A stretch of 16,777 nt of DNA from Bacteroidaceae bacterium (GTDB lineage: Bacteria; Bacteroidota; Bacteroidia; Bacteroidales; Bacteroidaceae): the NCBI GenBank assembly GCA_900771425.1, contig CAAGNV010000036.1, positions 1-16,777 on the forward strand. Direction: 5' to 3'. Positions 1-9,740 of this stretch are shown one piece after another. The notes under the pieces were generated by a model. That model saw only the letters and a list, made by a program, of their open reading frames with translations, was not told where the DNA came from and did not search any database. The translations under genes were made by a program, and so were the position numbers. Each line of letters starts with the position of its first letter. The first letter of the stretch is position 1.

Positions 1-3000
1 CTTGTTCGTTGGCAGCCCTTGACTTGTCGAGATGGAACAGCGTTGCGTTCTTTGCATTCCACTTGCGCTGATAAACGGCAGGCTTGAAGCGGTCGTTCTT
101 CTCGACATCGTAATAGATGCTCTTGAAGTAAGGAGTCTCCTGACGTGCAGTAGCCGTAGGGAGGTACATGTCGCCCGACACTACGTTCTGCAACGGTGAT
201 GACATGGTGTACCAGCGGTCTGGCTCGATTTCGAAATCGGCACTTGCCTTCTCGTATTTGAGGAACTGCTGGTTGAGCATCTCGGCACGGCTCTCGAAGT
301 GGATATGCTCGCATGTATGGTCGAACCAAGAGACACAGGCAACCATGTTGATGTTCTTTTTGTCCTCCACAGTCTGGGCATTGTCATTGGTGATAACTAC
401 TGATGCCATGTCGAAGTTGATGTTGGCAGTAGCAGTGTCAATCCGTTCAGCATATTCGTTATAAAACGGAATGTCAGTAGTCTCACCGTCAGCAATTGCT
501 TCCTGCGGAGTCATGTACTTGATGCCGTAGCATGAAACCGGAGAACCTGCATATTTCACATTACCTACTACATTGGCCTCATTATGCAGGTCATACATGA
601 TTGGCATATTTGGTGCATCGGCTGGTATGATGACCTTGGTGAATTCGGCAGGTACGTAACTACGTTTGTTGTCATTGGCATATGTATCCTTTTTGCCTTC
701 TGTATCCACATAGTCGTCAATCTCAGCATTTGTTACGAGGTCCGACAATAGTCCGTATTCTTGTTCCGGCATGGTTTCGGGATCGTATTTCAAGTCTTCA
801 AACGACACGCGGCTCCAGTTGGCATCGTTATTCCAGTTAGAGTCAACAGCACCAGTCCACTTCTGATACTCTGGCACGACCTTGATGGTACAGATGACCT
901 CACCCGGACATACTGCATCTTTGGCACCGGTATAGCCAGTTTCGTATATCTCATTAAACATGAACTTGATGGTGTAGTAGTAACCTTCGCGGAACTTGAA
1001 GTCCTCATAGAATGCCAATTTGCAATAACTGCCGAGCTTACCCTTCTCTGCAGTGATTTCGAGAACCTCGCCTATGAACTTCACGTCAGTATTTGACCAG
1101 TCGCCTTGATAATGCTTTTCGTCATCAAATACCTTGACAATCTTGGCACCCGACTTAGAGACGAGTTTACCTTTTTCGTTTTCATACAGAGCATTGACCC
1201 ATGGGTCGTTAGAGTCAGCAAGATAAATCAGCACGTCGTCAGCAAGTCCAAGTATCTTGATTTCCTGCGTGATAGGACTTACATCGCGCAATGGCAGGAG
1301 AAGCCAAGAAGGTTTTGTTGGTATTACGGCACCAACATTTTCTGGGTCAACATACGTCAAGTGGCTGGCAGCCTGCAGATGGCGCAGACCAGTGCGCAAC
1401 GGCACGTCACGGATTTCTGTAGGGTAAGTGACCTGGTTAGGGTCATCGTTGCCGTCCTTCATGGTTGGGTAACGGGTATCGGCCTTCAGGGTAATCTGAA
1501 TAGGTTCCAGACAGTACCTGACGGTCTTGTCCTCTGGTGTAGGGTTCCAAGGCACAGCACTGATATAGTATCGGCGTTCCTCACCCTGACCTAATATGTC
1601 GCTATACTTAGCCGACGATACAATACCGCTCTGCTTGTACAGGGCAATCATACCCAGGTCGAGATAATGTGCGATACAAGCCTGCATGCCATCGGTATAG
1701 ACACTGGTTGCAGAAAGAGTTGCTCCGTCAGTAGCCAAAAGCATGAATTCAGCCTTTGTGGTTGCTGTGGCCTGTGGGTATCTGAGGCGATAGCCTTCGA
1801 GAGCTTCAATCAGTTTCACACCTTCATATTCCTCCATCTTGAGGTACTGGGTATAGTCTTCGTCGAATTCTGCCCTTGGTTCAAAACCAGGACCGAAGTA
1901 CCAGTCGAAATATGCATTCTCGGTAACAACAGGCGCGTTGCCACTGATACCGTTCAAGTCAATTGTGATGACTGGTCGCTGGTTAGAACAGATGTTGATG
2001 CCATCCTGTTCACTGCGCAATACACCGTCGACCTTGATTTCACCCGAGAAGATTACCTGGAACAAGTTCTTTGAGGTACAGTTGTCGCGCAAGTCGAAAG
2101 ATTTTGGTATGTCGTATTCAGTTGTGCTGTTTTCTTTATAAACCAATGCTCCTTCCATCACAACCCAATATTTCCTGTCAAACTTGATCTTTGTATCATT
2201 GACATTACTGTTGCTTGGGAAATTGAGCAAACGCTGAATGAGATTGCTTTCACGATATGCCGTTCTCTCAGGCATAGCAGCTTCTTCGGCAGCGGTTGTA
2301 GGAGCAGCAAGATTAGAGGTGAAACATCTGTCGTACTTGAGGATTCCGTACTCTTCGAATTCTGTGGTTGAACCCTCCTTATAACCATAGACGTTCTTCA
2401 CCATGGCAGCATTAAATGCTATTGGATATGCTTCGCTGTATGCTTCAGTCTGGGTCCTACCAGCAGTCACAAGACTATCTACGACCTTTTCCAGTTTATT
2501 TACATAAGCTGCAGAGTCGATGAAGCAATAATAGAACTGGTCTTTGATTGAGGTTGCTGACTCTTTACGGCCAATGGCAGAAAGCAGGCGGTCAAAGTCA
2601 GTCGAAAGCTTCAGTTTTGTTGCAGGGTCGCCATTACATACAGGGTTCTCCTGAAGTGCATTCAGCATTGGTTTACATACAAATGCACGGATGTCATCAA
2701 TCACATAGTCGGCACCTGACGAACTGGTGGCATTGTTTTCAAGCGAAATGACGAAGTGGTCGAATCGGCTTGAAGCACTTACTGACGGATAGAAGTTGTA
2801 ATATACGTGCATCCACTTACCACGGTCATCGGTTGGACCGCTTTCTATCTCGAAGTGGCCACCGCTGTAGTGACCTGTGTTGGTGTTGTCACCACCATTG
2901 ATATATCCTGTGACGAAACTGCTCAATGTAGTTTCTGTGCCATCGGCAGCTACGCCCTTGAATGAGAACACAACATTTGCAGTTTCACGGTTGTCGTTGG

Positions 3001-6000
3001 CTTCCATTACCCAAGCAGATACAAAGACACGTGTACCTGCACAGAAGTCCTTACCGATATTGAGCAATGCCATACGTCCAGGGTCACTCGCAGCATTGAC
3101 ATAGTACATATATCCTTGCTTTGTTTGTCCTGATTCAGTATAAAGGCGGTCGTAACGGTTCTTGATATCGTTACCATCACGCAATGAAGCGTTAGCGTAT
3201 GTAACGACCTTCAGGTCATTGGCAACAACATAGGCATTATAGTCGAATTCACCTGATAGCTGATCAGATGTTGGCTTGTCGTAAGTAAATCCATAAGAAG
3301 ACATCTCCCACTGGATTGGCCATTTGTGGTACTGGCCGCCGTTATGTGTTCCAAACTGGACTTCTTCGTCGAAATTGACAACAGTAGTTGGTTTGCCATA
3401 CAGTTTCTCCATTTCTGCAGGACGCTGATGCTTGTAAGTATCGCCGCTGTTCAATGCTTCCTCTGTAATCATGTTGCCTTCACTTGCTGGCATGATTTCG
3501 AGGTCGTACTCCATCAGTTCCAATGGAGTGCCGTTGATCTTGATTGGCTGTACGCCTGCGATGTTGGTACGTGAGCCGCTGTATGTGCTGAGGTCTAATG
3601 CATAAATCTTGATTACATAGTTGCCAGCTTGTGGGTTCTGAATGAACAACATTCTGTCAACATCATCGATGTAATCATCACCCCAACCACCTTTGATTAC
3701 CTTGTTGGTGTATGCCAGACTGCCGTTAGCCTTCATCGTAGCAATGTCGCCATCGATGTTGACGGTCGATCCAATCTTGGTCGTTGGATTTCCATCGATG
3801 TCTGCTGCCCATGTTTCAATGAGATAATGCACTACAGGTTTGTATTCTGAGCCGTCATAATACCAGTAGTCGGTTGGTTGTGGGTCAGGTATTACCTCGT
3901 TATATACATTTGAGACACCGATTGTGGCTTTGCCATTGTCTTTTTGACTGCCCTTGAGTTCCCAACCATTCAATGAGTTGTTGGAGAAGTTGCTTGCATT
4001 AGTTGATATCTGGTTTGAGCCATTATACATCAACTGAATATCGTCGATGTCGATTTGTCCTACAGTCTTACCGAAATTAATGAAGAAGTTCTGGACATCG
4101 CCGTGGTCGTTTCCGGCAGTAAACGTCCATTCGAACTTTTTCCAATAAGATGCCAGACCATATTCGTCGCTGAACTTCTGGTGACCGGATTCGTCGTTCT
4201 GATAGCCAAGCTGAATATTTTTACCGCTTTCATTTGCCTTGGCGAAGAAGGTCAGGGTATATTGGCCATTAGGCACTAAGCCTGACGACAACCTATACAT
4301 TGCCTGAGCATCCCACTTCTGACCGCCTTCGGTAGTATTCTCAAGGTGCATGTAGTAGCCATGCACTGGGTCGCCGGTAGGAGAGGAAGAGTTGTCGGTA
4401 CGGGTGCCCATTTTAGCATTAGGCGCACCCTCATGTCTTAAACTCCAACTGCCGCATGTGTTGTTGTTGAAATTGTTGGAACCATTGCTTTCTGATATAA
4501 ATTTGGTGTCACTACCGCTCTTCTTCAATGAAACATTGTCGATATCAATATTTCCGACAAGGTGACCACAATTGAAATATACTGTATTGATGTCTTCGTC
4601 GCTGACAGTGAAAGTCCAAGAATATGTAGAAAAACTACTACCTATACTAATGTCATGATTTGCTTGATGACCATTGTATGGGTCATGCTGGTATCCAAAC
4701 GCAATTGTATTGTTTCCACTTGATGCATCTGTTCTTGCATCGAATGTGATAGTGTATTCACCTGTAGGCAGATTACCGTTAAAGTCATATATAATCTGAG
4801 CATCCCAAGGGTTACTTGCACGACTCGGATTATTCATTCTCAGATAATAGTCTACTGGTTCGCTGCTGCCACCTGAACCAGAGCCTGAACCGGTGCTGAA
4901 TTTGCGGTCTTCTCCGCAAGGTAAGTGATATTGGAAGGCAGTGTTGGCAGGAGCCAAGAGTTTTACACGATTGTCATTTATGTACTGTGCATTGTCCGCT
5001 GCCATTGCATCTGCACGATTCTTTGCATTCTTGATGACAAAGATTGTACGGAACATCAATGTAGGTTCATTGATTTGTTTATTATTGCTATAAGAGAATT
5101 GTGTTGAAGCTTCAATGGCAATTGTTCCAAGTATGTCGTCGTTGGTGTTTGGAGCGTGGAAAATAGCAGAAGTTCCAAACTTGCGAGGATAACTGTTCTG
5201 TGATTGGCCAGAAAGTGTTGAACCGCCGAAATAGCCAGCACCTTCGACTTTGATGATATTGTCAGGATAAGGGAAAGACAATAGGTTGTCGTCTTCTTTA
5301 CCAGTTGGATAATTGTACCAACGAATATAGTTATCACGATAACGGTCAGTATAAGTAAAGTCGGTATAAGGAGTCAGTTCACATGTTTCACCTGGCATAC
5401 ACCAAACCACATGTTCGATTTCGTGAGTACGCTGAAGTTTAACACCTGCCTCAAGTCGGGGGTCATCGGCATGAGTCTGCCATCTCGATGTTTCGTCTGT
5501 ACCATAATTCAAATATTCCGGGCGGTCGGTATCATTCTCTGATTTATGTACCCATCCAGTATATGGAATGAATGAATATTCTGTAGGAATCGGTGCTGAA
5601 GAAGATGTGATTGTCAAGTTCTTGAACAACAGCCAGAAGATGGTGATATTGCCGTCGACAGTGATTTTCACATCCAAAACGCCGTCAGAGCCCACCTCCA
5701 CGTCGGTAAGAGTGAAAACGCCATGTCGGGCAGTACGGGTATTTTCAGTAAACTTATCTACTGAAGTCAAACGAACAGACTTGTTATTGGCAGAAAATCC
5801 TACACCCTGAGGATCTACTGAAGTAGCATTATCTGAAACGCCCATCATTTCAATAGCAACAGTATAAGTTCCTTGTGGAAGATTTATACTTTGATGCGTA
5901 ATGTTGCCTTGATTCAAGTGACCTCCATTGCCGTTTGCCGTCCATACTTCAAAGCATGGGCTTGAAAAGCCTGAGCTGGTAGGGAAATCCGTGTTGCCTT

Positions 6001-6211
6001 TATACTTTACCCTGTTGTCCGAACCGCTGACGCCATTGGCAATTGACCATAAGCTGGTATTGCTTTCTGAAGATGTTTCGACATAAGGCAAAGTCTGCGC
6101 ATTTGCTTTCAAGAAACCGAGAAAGCAAAGTACCGTGAGTGTCACGAGTTTTGCGTTGCGTACAATTGTATTACAACCTTTTGGACCTTTGTTCAAATTA
6201 ATACTTATCAT
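1..6211 (-). CDS. Giant secreted modular surface protein, Mfa5 position (3' end outside window)
   Basis: One uninterrupted frame of 2070 codons runs from the ATG at 6209-6211 off the left edge; I read it at several points and it stays open. Residues 1-38 form a Sec signal peptide (hydrophobic VTLTVLCFLGFL, cleavage after ANA); no lipobox. Residues 40-205 look like a beta-sandwich (LPQGTYTVAIEM). A Ser/Gly linker lies near 440-450. Two homologous carbohydrate-binding-like repeats follow, about 454-565 and 613-728, each with YY, WDAQ, a G-Y-T strand, GYQ...GHQ and a closing G-x-IDID-x-[VI]-x-L. A third sandwich at about 1030-1175 ends ADYVIDDIRAF. Residues 1784-1799 carry W-T-G-x(4)-NW-x(4)-NW, then VIIPADAPNMPIM near 1860, a pattern common before type IX secretion sorting domains. 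It is the last visible gene of a pilus operon, like mfa5 in P. gingivalis. Tip or surface adhesin is inferred; the C-terminus is not visible. Confidence 0.85.
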   Translation of the reverse strand, partial: MISINLNKGPKGCNTIVRNAKLVTLTVLCFLGFLKANAQTLPYVETSSESNTSLWSIANGVSGSDNRVKYKGNTDFPTSSGFSSPCFEVWTANGNGGHLNQGNITHQSINLPQGTYTVAIEMMGVSDNATSVDPQGVGFSANNKSVRLTSVDKFTENTRTARHGVFTLTDVEVGSDGVLDVKITVDGNITIFWLLFKNLTITSSSAPIPTEYSFIPYTGWVHKSENDTDRPEYLNYGTDETSRWQTHADDPRLEAGVKLQRTHEIEHVVWCMPGETCELTPYTDFTYTDRYRDNYIRWYNYPTGKEDDNLLSFPYPDNIIKVEGAGYFGGSTLSGQSQNSYPRKFGTSAIFHAPNTNDDILGTIAIEASTQFSYSNNKQINEPTLMFRTIFVIKNAKNRADAMAADNAQYINDNRVKLLAPANTAFQYHLPCGEDRKFSTGSGSGSGGSSEPVDYYLRMNNPSRASNPWDAQIIYDFNGNLPTGEYTITFDARTDASSGNNTIAFGYQHDPYNGHQANHDISIGSSFSTYSWTFTVSDEDINTVYFNCGHLVGNIDIDNVSLKKSGSDTKFISESNGSNNFNNNTCGSWSLRHEGAPNAKMGTRTDNSSSPTGDPVHGYYMHLENTTEGGQKWDAQAMYRLSSGLVPNGQYTLTFFAKANESGKNIQLGYQNDESGHQKFSDEYGLASYWKKFEWTFTAGNDHGDVQNFFINFGKTVGQIDIDDIQLMYNGSNQISTNASNFSNNSLNGWELKGSQKDNGKATIGVSNVYNEVIPDPQPTDYWYYDGSEYKPVVHYLIETWAADIDGNPTTKIGSTVNIDGDIATMKANGSLAYTNKVIKGGWGDDYIDDVDRMLFIQNPQAGNYVIKIYALDLSTYSGSRTNIAGVQPIKINGTPLELMEYDLEIMPASEGNMITEEALNSGDTYKHQRPAEMEKLYGKPTTVVNFDEEVQFGTHNGGQYHKWPIQWEMSSYGFTYDKPTSDQLSGEFDYNAYVVANDLKVVTYANASLRDGNDIKNRYDRLYTESGQTKQGYMYYVNAASDPGRMALLNIGKDFCAGTRVFVSAWVMEANDNRETANVVFSFKGVAADGTETTLSSFVTGYINGGDNTNTGHYSGGHFEIESGPTDDRGKWMHVYYNFYPSVSASSRFDHFVISLENNATSSSGADYVIDDIRAFVCKPMLNALQENPVCNGDPATKLKLSTDFDRLLSAIGRKESATSIKDQFYYCFIDSAAYVNKLEKVVDSLVTAGRTQTEAYSEAYPIAFNAAMVKNVYGYKEGSTTEFEEYGILKYDRCFTSNLAAPTTAAEEAAMPERTAYRESNLIQRLLNFPSNSNVNDTKIKFDRKYWVVMEGALVYKENSTTEYDIPKSFDLRDNCTSKNLFQVIFSGEIKVDGVLRSEQDGINICSNQRPVITIDLNGISGNAPVVTENAYFDWYFGPGFEPRAEFDEDYTQYLKMEEYEGVKLIEALEGYRLRYPQATATTKAEFMLLATDGATLSATSVYTDGMQACIAHYLDLGMIALYKQSGIVSSAKYSDILGQGEERRYYISAVPWNPTPEDKTVRYCLEPIQITLKADTRYPTMKDGNDDPNQVTYPTEIRDVPLRTGLRHLQAASHLTYVDPENVGAVIPTKPSWLLLPLRDVSPITQEIKILGLADDVLIYLADSNDPWVNALYENEKGKLVSKSGAKIVKVFDDEKHYQGDWSNTDVKFIGEVLEITAEKGKLGSYCKLAFYEDFKFREGYYYTIKFMFNEIYETGYTGAKDAVCPGEVICTIKVVPEYQKWTGAVDSNWNNDANWSRVSFEDLKYDPETMPEQEYGLLSDLVTNAEIDDYVDTEGKKDTYANDNKRSYVPAEFTKVIIPADAPNMPIMYDLHNEANVVGNVKYAGSPVSCYGIKYMTPQEAIADGETTDIPFYNEYAERIDTATANINFDMASVVITNDNAQTVEDKKNINMVACVSWFDHTCEHIHFESRAEMLNQQFLKYEKASADFEIEPDRWYTMSSPLQNVVSGDMYLPTATARQETPYFKSIYYDVEKNDRFKPAVYQRKWNAKNATLFHLDKSRAANEQ

Positions 6212-6532
6212 TGTTGTATCGAAATACTATCATCCGCTATATGCGGGGGCTGTGTTGTTATCTTTTACCTTGTTCTTATTGGACAAATCTAAGCAGATTG
6301 TCAATGGGCTTAATGAACTGTGCCCATCGTGTTCTCATGAAGTCGTGTTGATTCTGGTGTAGAAAGGTGTGATTAGTGTGGGGGGGGAGAGATGATTGAG
6401 GGTGTGTAATTAGTGGTGTGTTGGTTTTTGGGGAGGTGTGAAGGGGAGGTTTCGGCGGAAAAGAAGGGGGAGAATGCTGCGTATGTTGATTATTGGGACG
6501 TCTGTAATGAAGAGGAGGAGTGATTATGTAGT
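6212..6532 (-). other. 321-nt leader of the giant gene with a 98-nt G-free tract
   Basis: This is the longest gap inside the operon. On the plus strand there is no C from 6355 to 6452, so the transcript read from the minus strand has no G for 98 nt and is rich in C and in CA/CC dinucleotides. A run of eight G (plus strand) sits at 6380-6387, with further G4-G5 runs at 6430-6433, 6443-6446 and 6466-6470. C-rich, G-poor, unstructured RNA is what Rho-utilisation sites look like, and the G-rich template strand could form quadruplexes. I see no convincing gene here. A pyrimidine-rich reading frame at 6276-6611 overlaps the end of the upstream gene and looks spurious. Confidence 0.5.
6284..6291 (-). 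promoter_or_regulatory. Possible promoter -7 box for the giant gene
   Basis: The minus strand reads TAGATTTG, a full match to the Bacteroidetes -7 consensus TAnnTTTG, 72 nt before the ATG at 6211. I see no TTG about 20 nt further upstream, so the -33 half is missing. It could give the giant gene some transcription independent of the pilin genes. Confidence 0.3.
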
Positions 6533-8008
6533 TTATGGATTCTTGCGTATTATGTATATACGGCGGTAGAAATTTTGCTTTGCAGTATGACCAGTATCTG
6601 TCCAAACCCAAATATGGATATAGACGCTGGCTGTCCCTTCATTGGTATTCAGTTTACCTGTGATTTCTCCTGTTACTGCATTCTTTGTAGGCAGTTTGCC
6701 TTGAGCATCAGTAGTTTCAAGAGCAGAATCTACGAATATTTTGTTTGGGTCATCTATGCTAACTATTTCATAATCACAATTTGGATAATATACAAGTTCA
6801 TTAGTACTTGCACTACGCAGATATGGGGCAATCATGAAATCACCCTGATGAGCGAATGTACAATAAAACTCATCTTTGTTATTCTCTGTTATCTCAGTTG
6901 GGTATCCACCAATTGGGGCATAACTGTCAGCTATAAGTCCTACCCTATAGTCGGTGAAGACAATTGGTATCTGAATGTAGTCGTTACGGTTAAAGCCTGT
7001 GAAGTCCTTACCATTAAGTTTTTCTGTAATGGTATATAAGGCTTCAGAAGTCTTGTCGTCACGACCTGAAATACTCAACTCTATTCTGAAATGCTTAGTT
7101 GGGTGCGAAGAAGCCGATGACTCACGGACATAGAAGCTATGGGTGTACCATTTAGAATCATCACTAGCGGAATTTGCTTCTAAAACGATTGAAGTCGGAT
7201 AGAGTGTAGTATTCGTGAAATCGAACTTCAGAGTCGTCGTATCAACTTTATCCAAGATTGTAGGGTCTTTCTCGCTATATTGGGCGTCAACTGTAGTGTT
7301 CGGAATCAACGGAATTACACCTTCGTTGATTGGGGACAAGCGGAGAGATTTTATAGTTACAGGACTGGCACACATATTCTTGAAGATGAAATCCATCTTC
7401 GCAACCATGCGGACGACTTCAAAGTCCATGTTCTGCAGACCCGCTGAAAATGTCTTTGTAATCTTTCCACTCATAGGTATGACATTACCTAATTTTGATA
7501 CCAAAGTACCATTAGCAATTCCACCGATGCTTGTATTATTTACATCAAACTTAACCTTTGTAAGGTCTGGCATCGATTTACCCTCTTCGATGAGATAGCC
7601 ACCTTCTTCGAGGGATTTATCACGTGGTATCAATCCTTCAACTGTTTCCCTACTGATGTTTGCAAAAGTATATACTGTGTATGTGCCACCATTCAGTTCC
7701 ACTTGGAAACCTTCACGCTTGACTGCAGTATTCTTATATGAATCGCGTGAGACGAACTTTTCAATTGTGTTGTTTTGAGTTACGAATACAACCCACCAAT
7801 CGTTGATAAGTTCCTTGTCACCAATAGCTCCAACATAGGTATCATTATTGGTGGCACGGGTAACGATATTGCCATAGACTATTGCCTTACCACCATTGTC
7901 AAGTTCTTGCTCATCACTCGAGCAAGACACAAAGGTGACTCCTACAGCAGCAATCAGCAATAGCAATAATTGTATGTATATCTTTTGTCTCATGGTTCTG
8001 TGTTTCAT
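6533..8008 (-). CDS. Minor fimbrillin-like lipoprotein, Mfa4 position
   Basis: A 491-residue lipoprotein: basic N-terminus, hydrophobic stretch at about 11-27 and lipobox FVSC with Cys29. The sequence VTRAT with Arg51 follows, matching the T-R-A site of the other two fimbrillins here; in P. gingivalis such sites are cut by Arg-gingipain so that the pilin can polymerise. The middle is beta-rich and typical of Bacteroidales fimbrillins (NDYIQIPIVFTDYRVG). Near the C-terminus it has IHIWVW, equivalent to the IH[IV]xxW motif of its neighbours, but about 22 more residues follow, ending RRIYIIRKNP. It starts 31 nt after the previous gene, so it is co-transcribed. Met6 is an alternative start. An accessory or tip-proximal pilin is likely by position and family; the exact subunit role is inferred. 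Confidence 0.85.
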   Translation of the reverse strand: MKHRTMRQKIYIQLLLLLIAAVGVTFVSCSSDEQELDNGGKAIVYGNIVTRATNNDTYVGAIGDKELINDWWVVFVTQNNTIEKFVSRDSYKNTAVKREGFQVELNGGTYTVYTFANISRETVEGLIPRDKSLEEGGYLIEEGKSMPDLTKVKFDVNNTSIGGIANGTLVSKLGNVIPMSGKITKTFSAGLQNMDFEVVRMVAKMDFIFKNMCASPVTIKSLRLSPINEGVIPLIPNTTVDAQYSEKDPTILDKVDTTTLKFDFTNTTLYPTSIVLEANSASDDSKWYTHSFYVRESSASSHPTKHFRIELSISGRDDKTSEALYTITEKLNGKDFTGFNRNDYIQIPIVFTDYRVGLIADSYAPIGGYPTEITENNKDEFYCTFAHQGDFMIAPYLRSASTNELVYYPNCDYEIVSIDDPNKIFVDSALETTDAQGKLPTKNAVTGEITGKLNTNEGTASVYIHIWVWTDTGHTAKQNFYRRIYIIRKNP

Positions 8009-8039
8009 TAAAACTACGAATGTTGTTTAATTGAGGGTC

Positions 8040-9701
8040 TTACAGGAGAATTTCATCGTGAATACGGAGACGCCAGTCGCGTACATGTATGTGAGAAGAT
8101 ATAAGGTCAGGCAACTCTGGAGTTGGCACTTCAGGACCAATCTTCAAAACCTTGTCGACATATATTCTGTAGATATTGTTACGAACTATACCAAACTCCA
8201 TTGGGAATGAGCCTGACTTATAAGTAGGTTCTGAGTACATGGAATGGCGAATCCAAACATAGTAGTAGCACTCGCCTTTTACATAATGACGTCCAACATA
8301 GTCTTCGGTCGGATGCTTAGCTGCGTAAGCAAGCAAGTCTGCCTGAGAGACGAACGGATAAGAATTGGCAGGAGTGGTCTGGTTGTCAAAATACCAGAAG
8401 TCAGTACCAGCAGTATAAGGTGTTGATGATTCTTCCTTATATGATTTTGTTTCGTCATCCACAAAGACATACACTTTTGCAGGAACATAAGTACCCTTGA
8501 TTTGAAGTGCAGTCATCACACGGGCATCGGAGCATGACTTATCCATGGTATTCTCCATTGCATAGCCTAATGTGTAGCAATAGTTTTTAGTCGAGTTCAA
8601 ATCGCTTACCTCAAAGACTTCGGCATCGGATGCTGTTGTCTTTGTACTATGTACCTTATATGCATTAGAAGCGATGAAACTTGTGCTGAGTGATGCCTTA
8701 AGAGTGGAAGCACCATACCAGCTGGAAAAATCGTCATCAGTGATTGCACCGCCACTGTTCTTTTTTGTTGTATTTGGCTCAACTACATAATTATTTGGAA
8801 TATGTGTACTTGAGACAACTGTCTCGTCGCCAAGATATTTGACACCATCCAAAGGATTTACAGTCGATGCCGTACGTTTCAATGCATAGGTCGGAGCCTT
8901 AGATGCATTGACCAAACGGATGTGGCTGAGACGGAACTTGTCGCCAGTGATACCTTCTACTGGATATTCTATATAACCACGATAACTTGAAGCTTCCTTT
9001 GACTTGGCAAAGCCGAAGTCGATACGTGCAGCCAAGCGTTCTACTTTAACTGCTGCGCTGAACGGACTATCATAAGTACCGGGATTAATCAGGATGACTT
9101 TTCCATAAGTAGCGTCATCAACAGCTGATGCCATTGCAAAGTTGTAATAGTCCTGTATTGATGAGCCACTGGTTCCCCATGCGGTACTAATCAGTTTGTC
9201 GCGTACAGACTTAAGAGTAGCAAGTCCTGTCTGGTCTCCCATATTGACAAGTACGATGATGCGGTCGTTAATCGCAGACTTGTAACCATGTATCAACAAT
9301 GGTTTTGTTTCATACGAACCATCTGTCTGTTTTGTCAAATCAAGAGTGGTGAAGTACTTCTTGAACTTTATCGGTGTGCTCTCGACATCATTGATACCGT
9401 TACCTTCTGCATCGTTATATATGAAGATAGTAATATTGTTGATGTCGTTTTCGTGGAAGTGACCTTCTTCTGTTCCGTCACCATTCTCACCACCGTAAGG
9501 ATGGTCATCGCCCAAGCCGGCACGTGTGCCAGCCTTACTGTTTGTGGTCAGGTTCAGCTGTATGTAGATGTCGCCAACCCCTTCTTCCTCGACGATGACA
9601 TCTTCATTGTCACCACCGATCAAGGAGCAGCTGCTGACATTCATTCCGAGCCAGAGCAACGCTAAACAGCTTATGGTTGATATGTAGTTTTTAATTCGCA
9701 C
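8040..9701 (-). CDS. Minor fimbrillin lipoprotein, Mfa1-family type, Mfa3 position
   Basis: A 553-residue protein that begins at a GTG codon (9699-9701); the next in-frame ATG (Met20) would destroy the signal peptide, so GTG is the better start. A type II signal ends in NVSSC with Cys25. GTRAG with Arg60 is the likely processing site. Residues about 85-290 form the N-terminal beta-sandwich (NNITIFIYNDAEG, AAVKVERLAARIDF). The C-terminal half has the family signature FGIVRNNIYRIYVDKV and closes with SSHIHVRDWRLRIHDEILL, which resembles the end of the major fimbrillin downstream of its VVRNNWYQI motif. It lies 81 nt after the anchor gene and 31 nt before the next fimbrillin. Probably an accessory pilin built into the same fibre. 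Confidence 0.9.
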   Translation of the reverse strand: MRIKNYISTISCLALLWLGMNVSSCSLIGGDNEDVIVEEEGVGDIYIQLNLTTNSKAGTRAGLGDDHPYGGENGDGTEEGHFHENDINNITIFIYNDAEGNGINDVESTPIKFKKYFTTLDLTKQTDGSYETKPLLIHGYKSAINDRIIVLVNMGDQTGLATLKSVRDKLISTAWGTSGSSIQDYYNFAMASAVDDATYGKVILINPGTYDSPFSAAVKVERLAARIDFGFAKSKEASSYRGYIEYPVEGITGDKFRLSHIRLVNASKAPTYALKRTASTVNPLDGVKYLGDETVVSSTHIPNNYVVEPNTTKKNSGGAITDDDFSSWYGASTLKASLSTSFIASNAYKVHSTKTTASDAEVFEVSDLNSTKNYCYTLGYAMENTMDKSCSDARVMTALQIKGTYVPAKVYVFVDDETKSYKEESSTPYTAGTDFWYFDNQTTPANSYPFVSQADLLAYAAKHPTEDYVGRHYVKGECYYYVWIRHSMYSEPTYKSGSFPMEFGIVRNNIYRIYVDKVLKIGPEVPTPELPDLISSHIHVRDWRLRIHDEILL

Positions 9702-9740
9702 TTGTCTTTATCTTTAGTGTATTTGTACTTATGAGGCAAC

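Noticed and set aside
1106..1594. Plus-strand frame of 162 codons (and several shorter ones between 1 and 6200)
   Set aside because: All are shadows of the continuous minus-strand frame of the giant protein.
6276..6611. Minus-strand frame of 111 codons, Pro/His/Thr-rich
   Set aside because: It overlaps the 3' end of the minor fimbrillin gene in another frame, and its composition merely reflects the G-free pyrimidine-rich leader. No domain or signal.
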